From assembly GCF_003668875.1 (NCBI RefSeq), contig NZ_RAWM01000004.1, forward strand, positions 62,001 to 126,000: a stretch of 64,000 nucleotides of DNA, read 5' to 3'. The translations under genes were made by a program, and so were the position numbers. Below the pieces are notes generated by a model. That model searched no databases, had not been told where the DNA came from, and saw nothing but the letters and a program-made list of their open reading frames with translations. Source of the stretch: Corallococcus interemptor. GTDB taxonomy: Bacteria; Myxococcota; Myxococcia; Myxococcales; Myxococcaceae. Shown here piece after piece: positions 26,929-35,661 of the stretch; the first letter of the stretch is position 1, and every line of letters begins with the position of its first letter.

Positions 26929-29900
26929 CTATTCGAACGCGACCAGGTCCTGGACCCAGCGGGCGCTGCCCTGCTCCAGCCACCGGGCGCGGGTGTCCCG
27001 GAGCGCCTGGGCGGGCGGCGTGCCGCGCCGCAGCGATTCCTGGAGCGCCTGGAAGAAGGCGCCGGCCTCCACGTCCGGCACCTCCGTGGAGGGCGCCACC
27101 ACGGCCCGGGCCCCCGCCTGGATGAGGGCGGACGGCAGGCTGGACACCGCGTGGTAGCGCCACGCGCCCACGTTCGCGTCACAGGCGGCCAGCATCACCA
27201 CCGGGGAGCCCCGGAGCGTGTGCCGCTCCAGGTCCTCCGCGGTGAGCGCGTAGCGTCCGGACGCGTCCGGGGACAGCGCCAGGAAGGCCGCGTCGGACAT
27301 GGTGCCGGCCAGGCCATGCGTGTGCAGCTCCACCTCCGTGGCGTCCTCCATCTCCGCGAGCACCGCCTCGGGCGTCGCCGCGCGGCCCCGCAGGTGGACG
27401 TCCCCGGCTCCAGTCACGCCCTTCCACGGCATCAGGCGCGGCAGCCCCAGCGTGGCGGGCGGCTCCACGTCCGACACCACCAGCCGCTTCGGCGCGGGCG
27501 CCACGGCGGGGGCCTCCACGCGGTGGCCACCGGGGGCCAGGTAGCTCCACGCGCGGTCCCCGGGGAGGAGCCCCGGGCGCCCCTGGAGGATGGGCTCCGC
27601 GAGCACCTTCACCGCCTCACAGCCGGCGAGCACCTGGAGGATGGCGTCCGGCACCGCGGGCACCTGTTCGCGCAGGGGCCGCTTGAGGGCGTTGAGGTAC
27701 AGCCCGCTGCTGGAGCCCGTGGGGCCCCGGGCCACGAAGAGCATCCGCTCGTCCTGGCCCGCCAGCGCCAGCAGGCACGACGTGGGCGCGGTGCGGTCCA
27801 CCTCTTCCGCGAGCAGGTCCACGGCGGGGCCCCACTCCTTCGCGCGGCCCGCGTCCATCACCAGCACGTGGTGGCTGTGGGCCCAGGCCTTGCGCGCCTC
27901 GATGTCGGTGGAGCGGTGGAGCGCGGAGCCGGTGATGACCCCGCGCAGGACCTTCTGGCCCGCCGCGCGGTCGCGCTCGATGAGGATGCGCCCCTCGATG
28001 TGGTCCACGAGCAGCCGCTCGCCGATGGTGAGCGACGGGTCCTCGCGCAGCACGCGGATGCGCTCGCGCACGCGGTCCAGCTCGCGGCCCGGCACCGCGC
28101 TGCCCTCCAGCCGCAGCAGGTCTCCCGCGACGGCGACCTCCAGCAGCGTGGGCGCGGTGGGACAGGTGAGCGCGTCCTGCACCTCGCGACGGGCGCCCTT
28201 GGCGTCCAGGTCCTCCACGAAGAGCAGCGCGCGAGCGTGGTGGTACTCCGAGCGGCGCGCGCAGTCCTGGGGCGCGTGCTGGACGTACTCGTCCAGGTAG
28301 GCGCGGGCCAGCGCGGGGGCGTGGCTCAGCCGGGCGCTCGTCACCAGGTCGGCCAGGAGCAGCTCCTCCTGGAACCAGCTGTCCGTGCGGAATGCCTCCT
28401 CCAGCGCGGAGCGGGCCAGCGACCCGGCCTCCTGGCGGCGATCCATCCGGTTGTAGAGGGCCGCCAGGCTCCGCTGGAGGTCCACGCAGCGGTACTGGAA
28501 GCCCGCGCTCCGGCACGACGCCAGGCCGTTCTTCAGGGACGTCTCCGCCGTCTGCATGTCCCCCCGGTCCTGCGCCGCCTGGGCCCGGCCGCGGGCGAGC
28601 GGAGCGTCGTACCAGGCGGGCTCTCCGGACTGACGGACCAGCGTCGTCAGCTCGTCGACGAAGCGGTCCTCCTGGTGGAGCAGCAGGATGCCGCCCATGA
28701 GCAGGTCGCGCTCACCGGAGCGCCGCAGCCGCGCGAGGAACGCATCCGCCTCCGGGCCCTCCAGCGAACGCGTGCCGGAGAGGATCTCGCGGTAGGTGTT
28801 GGCCAGCGGGCCGCGCTTGCTGAAGTCCGCCGAGGCGACGCGCGCCACGTAGGCGCTCGCCGTGTTCGTGCGGGTGGCGTCGTCCAGCAGCTCGGCCAGC
28901 GGGGCCAGGGCCTTCACGCGCTCCACGGACGGGGCCGCCCGGAGCGCGTGGTAGAGGTACAGCCGCGCCAGGTCCGGGTTGCGGCGCGCCATCGACGCCG
29001 GGTACGGCGTGCCGTCCAGCGCCAGCGCCATGCCGGCCGCGTTCATGGCCTGCCACGAGTCCCGCCGCGCCAGCGCGCCCTTGCGCAGGCCGTCGGCGCG
29101 CTCGGCGGCCTCGGTGCTCCAGCCGGGCTCCTTCGCCTGGGCCACGCGGGAGAACTCCGCCGCGGCGGCCAGCTCCAGCGAGAGCGCCTGGAGCGCGAGG
29201 CCCCGGTTCCAGTGCAGCCTCACGTCGTCCGGAGCGGACTCCAGGCCCACCTCCAGCACCGTCAGCGCGCGCTCCGGCTGGGCCCGGCCCAGGGCCGCCA
29301 GCGCCAGGTCTCCCATGACGGCGGGCGTCGCGGGCAGGCGCCCCAGGATGCGCTCCGCGCGCTCGAAGTCCCCGGCCGCGAGCCAGGCGGTCGCGACGCC
29401 GTGCAGGTCCCCGTTCGCCTCCAGCTGTGACAGGGCCTGGAGGTCCAGCTCCGGCTTTCCGTCCGCGCCGCCGCGCAGGGTGCCCGGGGCACGGTAGGCC
29501 GCGAGGCCCGGGTGGCTCAGGCGGCCCTCCAGCGGGCGAGCCTCGGCGACCGCGAAGGGCAGTGTGCGTTCGGGCTCGGAGGTGCGCCACGGACGTCCCA
29601 CCGCCAGCACCGCGAGCACCACCGCGGCGGCCGCGGCCGCGAAGCCCGCCACGCGGCGGCGATCCCACCTTGCGCGGGTGCGAGCATGCGCAGGCGTCGT
29701 GCCCGCGCTGGACGTGCTTCCCCCACCCGGCACCGCGCGCAGCGCTTGCCCCTGCGTGGCAGGGCCGCCATCAGCGCCGGAAGGCACCACGGGCCCGGCC
29801 TCCGTGCTCACGGGCGCCTGTGCTCCGGACGCCGAGCGTGCTTCGGCGGCGGCCTCCACCAGGAGGCTCGCCTGGACCTGGTCCTCCAGGCCGGCCTGGC

Positions 29901-30000
29901 ACTCGGCGCAGGTGGCGAGGTGGGCCTGGAAGGCCTCGGCCTCCTCCAACGGAAGCTCTCCGTCCACGAAGGCGGCGAGCTGTTCACACGACACGCTCAC
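26929..30000 (-). CDS. Zinc-finger anti-sigma, membrane, TPR and CHAT-protease protein
   Basis: 1023 residues from GTG 30000, which overlaps the sigma-factor stop (GTGA). The order is: an N-terminal anti-sigma zinc finger (residues 1-40; CEQLAAFVDGEL then His27-x3-Cys31-x2-Cys34), a Pro/Gly linker, one transmembrane helix at about 117-135, a long helical TPR-like region (about 180-720), and a C-terminal CHAT domain. The CHAT caspase-like dyad is present: His895 in LHTHG and Cys940 in LAACDAN, with VVAPSTEVPD after it. The zinc finger should hold the co-encoded sigma factor at the membrane. Whether the protease half is turned on by the signal that frees sigma, or cleaves something else, is unknown. 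Confidence 0.88.
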   Translation of the reverse strand: MSVSCEQLAAFVDGELPLEEAEAFQAHLATCAECQAGLEDQVQASLLVEAAAEARSASGAQAPVSTEAGPVVPSGADGGPATQGQALRAVPGGGSTSSAGTTPAHARTRARWDRRRVAGFAAAAAAVVLAVLAVGRPWRTSEPERTLPFAVAEARPLEGRLSHPGLAAYRAPGTLRGGADGKPELDLQALSQLEANGDLHGVATAWLAAGDFERAERILGRLPATPAVMGDLALAALGRAQPERALTVLEVGLESAPDDVRLHWNRGLALQALSLELAAAAEFSRVAQAKEPGWSTEAAERADGLRKGALARRDSWQAMNAAGMALALDGTPYPASMARRNPDLARLYLYHALRAAPSVERVKALAPLAELLDDATRTNTASAYVARVASADFSKRGPLANTYREILSGTRSLEGPEADAFLARLRRSGERDLLMGGILLLHQEDRFVDELTTLVRQSGEPAWYDAPLARGRAQAAQDRGDMQTAETSLKNGLASCRSAGFQYRCVDLQRSLAALYNRMDRRQEAGSLARSALEEAFRTDSWFQEELLLADLVTSARLSHAPALARAYLDEYVQHAPQDCARRSEYHHARALLFVEDLDAKGARREVQDALTCPTAPTLLEVAVAGDLLRLEGSAVPGRELDRVRERIRVLREDPSLTIGERLLVDHIEGRILIERDRAAGQKVLRGVITGSALHRSTDIEARKAWAHSHHVLVMDAGRAKEWGPAVDLLAEEVDRTAPTSCLLALAGQDERMLFVARGPTGSSSGLYLNALKRPLREQVPAVPDAILQVLAGCEAVKVLAEPILQGRPGLLPGDRAWSYLAPGGHRVEAPAVAPAPKRLVVSDVEPPATLGLPRLMPWKGVTGAGDVHLRGRAATPEAVLAEMEDATEVELHTHGLAGTMSDAAFLALSPDASGRYALTAEDLERHTLRGSPVVMLAACDANVGAWRYHAVSSLPSALIQAGARAVVAPSTEVPDVEAGAFFQALQESLRRGTPPAQALRDTRARWLEQGSARWVQDLVAFE

Positions 30001-30608
30001 GCCGGGCCCCCCGCGGTGCCTTCCCGGGCCAGGAGCAGCTCCTTGAGCTTCTTGCGCGCACGAAACAGCCGGGTGCCCACCGTCATGGACGGGATGCCGA
30101 GCCGCCGGCCGATCTCCGCGTAGCTCTGTCGCTCCATGTCCTTCATGCGGACCACCTCGCGCAGCTCCGGGGGAAGCTGTTCCACCGCCTGCCACACGTC
30201 TTCCAACGTGTAGCGCGCCCATGTCTCCGGGGCGGCTTCGGCCTCCGCCAGGGTGTCCCCCATCGCGTCGGTGAATTCCTCCTGGGGGTGGCGCCGGTCG
30301 TGCCGGCACCAGTCGAGGAAGCGTCGAACGAGGATGGACGCCAGCCACGCCATGGGGGGCGCGGACCGGTCATACGTATGAAACGCGCGGAAGGCCCGCT
30401 CGTAGGTCTCCTGCAACAGGTCCTTCGCGTCCGACGGGTTGCGGCCCCGGCACAGGATGCGGGCCCGCTCCTCCAGCGCTGGAGCACACCGCGCGATGAG
30501 CGCCTGGAACTCCGCGGCATCCTCACGGGAGGCCGAAGGCACCTCCGGCTCGGATGCGGAGGACTCCCCGGGCGGGACGGCGCGGGGCGATCGCGGGCGG
30601 AAGACCAC
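29997..30608 (-). CDS. ECF-type RNA polymerase sigma factor
   Basis: About 203 residues. Region 2 is DAKDLLQETYERAFRAFHTY and PPMAWLASILVRRFLDWCRH; region 4 is LPPELREVVRMKDMERQSYA and the helix-turn-helix EIGRRLGIPSMTVGTRLFRARKKLKELL. GTG 30608 is preferred because AGGA lies 8 bases upstream; GTGs at 30656 and 30698 are alternatives. Its stop overlaps the zinc-finger/CHAT gene, whose N-terminus is a cognate-type anti-sigma domain. Confidence 0.9.
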   Translation of the reverse strand: MVFRPRSPRAVPPGESSASEPEVPSASREDAAEFQALIARCAPALEERARILCRGRNPSDAKDLLQETYERAFRAFHTYDRSAPPMAWLASILVRRFLDWCRHDRRHPQEEFTDAMGDTLAEAEAAPETWARYTLEDVWQAVEQLPPELREVVRMKDMERQSYAEIGRRLGIPSMTVGTRLFRARKKLKELLLAREGTAGGPA

Positions 30609-30712
30609 GAGGCCGTTCCTAGCAGGAGCCGCCCCGCCCGCGAAGTCCGTCGACACCCTCCCCTGCGCTTCCCACCTGGCGGGTGGGAGGCCCGGCACGG
30701 TGGCCCGGAGGG

Positions 30713-31333
30713 CTAGCAGGGGCCGTTGCCCAGCCGCACGCCCGTGCGGACCCGGCCCTTGAAGACGCCCAGCGCCGCCCCGAGCCCCGTCACCCGCACC
30801 TTGCTGTAGCTCGACCCGCCCGTGCCGATGTTGACGCGCAGCGAGCAGTGGGCCGGCCAGAAGGGGCTCGCCGGGTACCAGGTGCCGGTCGTGCTCACGG
30901 AGCCCATGGCGTACCAGAAGCCGCTCTTGAAGCCGAACGCCGCGCCGGAGATCGCGATGCCCTTGCAGGCGCTCTCGGTGACGTTGCTCGTGGCGGGGAT
31001 GACCTCCACGAACGGCTGGACGTAGGCGCCGCCCAGGCCGGTGACCTCCGTCACGAAGCGGTGCGGGCAGGACGGCTGATCATACGTGCCGTCGTTGGAG
31101 GCCGCCGACGCGTCCGCGTACGAGCAGTGGGGGAACACGGCGGTGACGACCGCGCCGTCCGGCTGCGCCAGCACCACGTCCGAGCCCACGCAGGACTCGT
31201 CGATGGCCTGCTCCTGGCTGGCGACGGACTCGTCCACGACCTCGGCGCCAGGGGTCTCCTCCTCGAGGGGGCCTCCACAGGCGGTGGCGAGCGAGGCGGC
31301 GAACAGGAACGCGGCGGCAGGGATGAAGCGCAT
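30713..31333 (-). CDS. Hypothetical lipoprotein
   Basis: 206 residues from ATG 31333. The signal peptide ends in lipobox LATAC (Cys19). The mature protein is acidic at first (EEETPGAEVVDESV), then has four to six cysteines and Thr/Ser/Gly-rich beta-type sequence (SACKGIAISGAAFGFKSG, GSVSTTGTWYPASPF). No domain is recognised. It lies about 100 bases upstream of the sigma factor on the same strand and might be co-transcribed with it, but the gap is large for this genome. Confidence 0.65.
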   Translation of the reverse strand: MRFIPAAAFLFAASLATACGGPLEEETPGAEVVDESVASQEQAIDESCVGSDVVLAQPDGAVVTAVFPHCSYADASAASNDGTYDQPSCPHRFVTEVTGLGGAYVQPFVEVIPATSNVTESACKGIAISGAAFGFKSGFWYAMGSVSTTGTWYPASPFWPAHCSLRVNIGTGGSSYSKVRVTGLGAALGVFKGRVRTGVRLGNGPC

Positions 31334-31448
31334 GGGTGACTCCGGAAGGTTGAGCCCACCCGCGGGCTCCTCCCTGTTACGTCCGGTGCCTCGCTTATTC
31401 CCCCGCGCCATTTCCACGCCGTTTTTCCGCCGTGCTAAGGCACCGCGC

Positions 31449-32462
31449 GTGGACATCGACAAGCCCTACCTGCTCTTCCTCGGGGACGTGAAGGATCAGC
31501 TCGCGGCCAAGACGGCCCACGGCATCGTGGACTGGCGGCCCGACTGGTGCGTGGGTCAGCTGCGCCTCCCGGGCTGCGTGGCGGACTGTGGGCTGCCGGA
31601 CATGGACCTCGCCCGGGCGAAGGCGGCGGGCGCGCGCACGCTGGTGGTGGGCGTGGTGAATCCGGGCGGTGTGCTGGCGGACGCGTGGGTGGACACGCTG
31701 GTGCGAGCGCTGGAGGCGGGGCTGGACGTGGCCACCGGGCTGCACAAGCGGCTGGCCTCGTTCCCCGCCGTGGCCGCCGCGGCGGCGAAGCACGGGCGCA
31801 GGCTGCACGACGTGCGCTTCCCGGACAGGGACTTCGCCACGGGCCAGGGCACGAAGCGGCCCGGCCTGCGCGTGCTCACCGTGGGCACCGACTGCGCGGT
31901 GGGCAAGAAGTACACGGCGCTGGCGCTGGAGAAGGAGCTGCGCCAGCGCGGGTGGAAGGTGGACTTCCGGGCCACCGGTCAGACGGGCATCCTCATCTCC
32001 GGGCGCGGCGTGGCGCTGGATGCCGTCGTGTCCGACTTCGTCTCCGGCGCGGCGGAGTGGCTGACGCCCGCGAACGACGCGGACCACTGGGACGTCGTGG
32101 AGGGCCAGGGCTCGCTGTTCCACCCCTCCTTCGCGGGCGTCACGCTGGGCCTGCTGCACGGCGCGCAGCCGGACGCCTTCATCGTCTGCCACGAGCCCAC
32201 GCGCACGCGCATGCGCGGCGTCCAGCACCCGCTGCCCTCCATCCAGGACGTCATCGACCGCACGGTGCTGGAGGGACGGCTGACGAACCCGGCCATCCAG
32301 TGCACGGGCATCGCCATCAACACCGAACACCTGGGCGAGGACGAAGCGCTGAAGCTGCTGGAGGCCACCGGCCGGGCCCATGGCCTGCCCTGCGTGGACC
32401 CCCTGCGCACGGGCGCGGGCCCCCTGGCCGACGCGCTGGCGAGCCGCTACCCGCGCGGGTGA
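31449..32462 (+). CDS. DUF1611 family protein (DgcN-like)
   Basis: A 337-residue cytoplasmic protein. The C-terminal P-loop-type region TVGTDCAVGKKYTALALEKELR and FRATGQTGILI match DUF1611, whose N-terminal part is Rossmann-like. Some family members (DgcN) act in D-glutamate breakdown together with a racemase (DgcA); no DgcA homologue is visible here, so that function is only a possibility. GTG 31449 (VDIDKPYLLFLGD) is the best start, since upstream frame sequence is not conserved-looking. It diverges from the lipoprotein gene starting at 31333. Confidence 0.78.
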   Translation: MDIDKPYLLFLGDVKDQLAAKTAHGIVDWRPDWCVGQLRLPGCVADCGLPDMDLARAKAAGARTLVVGVVNPGGVLADAWVDTLVRALEAGLDVATGLHKRLASFPAVAAAAAKHGRRLHDVRFPDRDFATGQGTKRPGLRVLTVGTDCAVGKKYTALALEKELRQRGWKVDFRATGQTGILISGRGVALDAVVSDFVSGAAEWLTPANDADHWDVVEGQGSLFHPSFAGVTLGLLHGAQPDAFIVCHEPTRTRMRGVQHPLPSIQDVIDRTVLEGRLTNPAIQCTGIAINTEHLGEDEALKLLEATGRAHGLPCVDPLRTGAGPLADALASRYPRG

Positions 32463-32519
32463 CACACCCTTCGTTGAAACCCTCTCCACCGGAGCGGGTC
32501 ACGGTATATTGAGGAAACC

Positions 32520-33248
32520 ATGGGACGCATTTTCGAGACACGCAAGGCGACGATGTTCGCCCGCTGGAACAAGATGGCGAAGGTCTTCACGCGCATCACG
32601 AAGGACATCGTGATCGCGGTGAAGGCGGGCGGGCCGAACATCGAATCGAACCCCGCGCTGCGCCGGGCCGTGCAGAACGCCCGCGCGGCGAACATGCCCA
32701 AGACCAACGTGGACGCCGCCATCAAGCGCGCCAGTGGTCAGGACCAGGCCGACTACCAGATCCTCCTCTACGAGGGTTACGCCCCGCACGGCGTGGGCAT
32801 CCTGGTGGAGGCCGCCACGGACAACGTCACGCGCACGGTGGCCAACGTCCGCTTCCCCTTCACCAAGCTGGGCGGGAGCATGGGCACGGCGGGCAGCGTG
32901 TCCCGCCTCTTCGAGCACATGGGCGCCATCCGCCTGGACGCCGAGGGCGTGAACCAGGAGGAGCTGGAGCTGGAGCTCATCGACCACGGCCTGGAGGAGA
33001 TGGGCGAGACGACCGGCGAGAAGGGCGAGAAGCAGCTGCTCCTGCGCTGCAAGTTCGCCGACTTCGGCAAGCTCATGTCGGCGATTGAAGCCAAGGGCAT
33101 CGCGCCCGTGTCCACCCAGTCCGAGTACATCCCCCTGCCCGGCACGCTGAAGGAGCTGCCCGAGGAGCAGGCCACGGAGGTGCTCAAGCTGGTGGACATG
33201 CTGGAGCAGGACGACGACGTGCAGCACGTCTTCCACAACCTCGCCTGA
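32520..33248 (+). CDS. YebC/PmpR family regulator
   Basis: 242 residues. Typical features are [46 protein letters not shown] and the [14 protein letters not shown] motif. The usual KGKMSKWS-type N-terminus is altered to [21 protein letters not shown]. Family members act as transcription regulators, or as ribosome-associated factors that relieve polyproline stalling. A GAGGAA site precedes ATG 32520. It lies 57 bases after the DUF1611 gene. Confidence 0.9.
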   Translation: MGRIFETRKATMFARWNKMAKVFTRITKDIVIAVKAGGPNIESNPALRRAVQNARAANMPKTNVDAAIKRASGQDQADYQILLYEGYAPHGVGILVEAATDNVTRTVANVRFPFTKLGGSMGTAGSVSRLFEHMGAIRLDAEGVNQEELELELIDHGLEEMGETTGEKGEKQLLLRCKFADFGKLMSAIEAKGIAPVSTQSEYIPLPGTLKELPEEQATEVLKLVDMLEQDDDVQHVFHNLA

Positions 33249-33339
33249 AGCCACGCCGTCCGGCCCCCGTGCGCACCCTCCGGAGGCCGGCGCCCAGCCG
33301 GTGCCGTGATGGAAGCGCGCTGAGGTACGAGGGGAGTCC

Positions 33340-34980
33340 ATGTCGGACGAGGGTGACGGGCAGGACCTGCGGGACACGGTGAAGCGGTTGGAGGCGACGG
33401 TCGCGGCCCTGGAGTCGAGGCTCGCGACCCTGGAGGCCCGGGAGGCGCCGCGCCCCGTGGCCTTGCCGGGAGCCGCCGCCATCGCGGCCCCGGTGACCGT
33501 GCCCGAGCCGCGACGGGACCTGGAGGCGCACGTCGGTACCTACTGGTTGAGCCGCCTGGGCATCGTGGCGCTCATCATCGGCATCGCGTACCTCATCACG
33601 TACCACTTCGGAGAGCTGGGAGTGCTGGCTCGCGTGGGCGCGGGCTACCTGCTCAGCGCGGGGCTGGGCGCGTTCGGGTTGTGGCTGGCGCGGAAGCACC
33701 AGCTCTTCGGCCGCATCGTCTTCGGCGGTGGCCTGGCGCTGGCGTACTTCGTCACCTACGCGCTGCACTTCATCCCGGCGGTGCGGGTCATCGACAGCGA
33801 GGTGCTGGCGCTGGTGCTGCTGGCGGGGTTCGTGGTGGCCATCGTCACCATCGCGCACCGGATGCAGTCGGAGACCGTCGCGGGCATGGCGCTGTTCCTG
33901 GGACTGCACACGGGGATGCTCAGCGACATCACCGCGTTCACGCTGCTGTCCACCACGCTGCTGGCCGCGGGCGCGCTGTTCTTCCTGGTGCGCAACCGCT
34001 GGGTCATCGTGCCCCTGTCCAGCCTGGTGGCGGTCTACAGCACGCACGTCGTCTGGGCGGTGCGCACGGGTCACATGGCGCCGGGGGCGCCCGAGCACGA
34101 CCGGCTCGTGCTGAGCATGGGCTTCCTGTCGCTCTACTTCCTGCTGTTCTCCGTGGCGCTGCTGGTGCGCCCGCGAGATCTGCCCGTGCGCGCGAGCCTC
34201 GCGTTCACCCTGCTCAACTGGGTGGGCCTGACGTCGCTGGGCGCGTACGAGGTCTCCCAGGAGCAGGACTCGGGCCTCTTCGGGTTCCTCCTCGTCGTCG
34301 CGCTGGCGCACGGCGCGGGAGCGGTGGTGGCGCGGCTCCAGCGCGCGCCCGTGGCGCTGACCCATACGTACCTGGCGCTGACGGCGGTGACGCTCGCGCT
34401 GGCCATGCCTGCCCGCTACGACGACGTCGCGCTGGTGGCGGCGTGGACGGTGACGGGGCTCGTCGCGGGCCTGGCCGCGCGCGGGGTGGAGTCGCCGGTG
34501 CTGCGAGGCGTGGGCGTGCTCATCCTCTACGTGGCCCTGGGCGCGTGCGAATGGGAGGCGCCCGGACGCGTGACGCTGCTCACCGGACTGGTGGTGGCCT
34601 TCGTGCTGGTGGAGCGCGGCGGGACGGTGCGCGTCGCGGGCCTGCCGGAGCCGGAGGCCCGGACGCCCTTCACCGCCATCTGCGCGGTGGGCACGGGGCT
34701 GTCGCTGGTGGCGCTGGTGGGCGCGCGGATGCCCGAGGGACTCGTCACGCTGGGTTGGGTCATCGCCGCCTTCCTCCTCTTCGGCGTGGGCTTCGCGGTG
34801 CGCGAGCGCTGGTACCGGCTGGCCGCGCTCGCGGTGCTGGGGCTCGCCCTGGGGCGGCTGGTGCTGGTGGACGTGGCGAAGCTGCCGCCGGATCAGCGCG
34901 TGCTGACCTTCATCCTGCTGGGCGTCATGCTGCTGCTCGTCTCATACACATACACGCGCCTGCGCGACCGGCGCGGGTGA
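33340..34980 (+). CDS. DUF2339 polytopic membrane protein
   Basis: 546 residues. An N-terminal coiled coil (LRDTVKRLEATVAALESRLATLEA) is followed by about 14 hydrophobic helices, beginning with YWLSRLGIVALIIGIAYLI, as in DUF2339 proteins (R/KxGIxxLxxG start). The function of the family is unknown. ATG 33340 has a GGGGAG site. It is free-standing: about 90 bases after yebC and convergent with the lipoprotein ending at 34997. Confidence 0.82.
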   Translation: MSDEGDGQDLRDTVKRLEATVAALESRLATLEAREAPRPVALPGAAAIAAPVTVPEPRRDLEAHVGTYWLSRLGIVALIIGIAYLITYHFGELGVLARVGAGYLLSAGLGAFGLWLARKHQLFGRIVFGGGLALAYFVTYALHFIPAVRVIDSEVLALVLLAGFVVAIVTIAHRMQSETVAGMALFLGLHTGMLSDITAFTLLSTTLLAAGALFFLVRNRWVIVPLSSLVAVYSTHVVWAVRTGHMAPGAPEHDRLVLSMGFLSLYFLLFSVALLVRPRDLPVRASLAFTLLNWVGLTSLGAYEVSQEQDSGLFGFLLVVALAHGAGAVVARLQRAPVALTHTYLALTAVTLALAMPARYDDVALVAAWTVTGLVAGLAARGVESPVLRGVGVLILYVALGACEWEAPGRVTLLTGLVVAFVLVERGGTVRVAGLPEPEARTPFTAICAVGTGLSLVALVGARMPEGLVTLGWVIAAFLLFGVGFAVRERWYRLAALAVLGLALGRLVLVDVAKLPPDQRVLTFILLGVMLLLVSYTYTRLRDRRG

Positions 34981-34996
34981 AGTCAGACAGCGGGCG

Positions 34997-35257
34997 TCAG
35001 TTCTGCTGCCGGTCGATGACCCGGTACTCCTGCCGGTACGACTTGCCTCCACGCTCGAAGAGTTCCACCACGGTGACGCCGTCCTCGGAGAGGAAGAGGC
35101 GGTAGTTCGTGTCCCCCGTGGGCGAGCTCAGCCCGTAATTGCCAGAGGGCAGCTTGAAGACCACGCGCGGGGGGCGATCCGGGCAGCAGGCCGTCAGCAG
35201 CGAGGAGGCCAGGGCACTCGTCAGCATGCCCGCGAGCACGATGCCGAGCTTCCTCAT
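34997..35257 (-). CDS. Small lipoprotein
   Basis: 86 residues with lipobox LLTAC (Cys24, directly followed by a second Cys). The mature part is a short beta-rich domain (RVVFKLPSGNYGLSS, NYRLFLSEDGVTVVELF). The family is unknown. Its ATG overlaps the stop of the upstream exported-protein gene (35254-35257), so the two are co-translated. Confidence 0.65.
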   Translation of the reverse strand: MRKLGIVLAGMLTSALASSLLTACCPDRPPRVVFKLPSGNYGLSSPTGDTNYRLFLSEDGVTVVELFERGGKSYRQEYRVIDRQQN

Positions 35258-35607
35258 GGCTGCCTCTGGAGGCTGATGTTCCGGTAGAACTCGCCCGTGC
35301 CTTCCGTCGGCGCGGCCTCGAAGAGCGTGGCCTTCGCGAAGTCGCCGGTCGCGCCCGCCTCCGGCCGCACCGCCGTCACGTAGTAGGCGGAGCCAATGGG
35401 CCCCGGCCCCTGCGCGGGGATGATGGAGACGCCATCCGCGGTGGCTGACACGAGCTGCATCCGGACGCTCTCGAATTCATCGGCGAGCGGATCACACACA
35501 TTCCCCTGGAGCTTCGCGCCCGCGAACAGGGGCCAGCCCAGCGCGAGCCCCGCGCAGAAGAGCGCCGTGGAGACGATGTCGCGACGATACGAGGAGGGAT
35601 TTGGCAT
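35254..35607 (-). CDS. Hypothetical exported protein
   Basis: About 117 residues from ATG 35607; upstream in-frame starts exist (ATGs at 35646, 35634). A hydrophobic segment STALFCAGLALGWPLFAGA near the N-terminus could be a signal peptide or anchor. The rest (VRMQLVSATADGVSIIPAQG, GSAYYVTAVRPEAG) is beta-rich with no recognised domain. It is coupled to the small lipoprotein downstream by an ATGA overlap. Confidence 0.55.
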   Translation of the reverse strand: MPNPSSYRRDIVSTALFCAGLALGWPLFAGAKLQGNVCDPLADEFESVRMQLVSATADGVSIIPAQGPGPIGSAYYVTAVRPEAGATGDFAKATLFEAAPTEGTGEFYRNISLQRQP

Positions 35608-35661
35608 GGGAGGAGAGCCTGGCCCAACTCCCATGCGACGCACCATCGGCCCCGGGAACAA

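Noticed and set aside
26467-29430. A 987-codon plus-strand open frame opposite the CHAT-protease gene
   Set aside because: Compositionally biased, with no motif. The minus-strand gene has a zinc finger, membrane helix and catalytic dyad.
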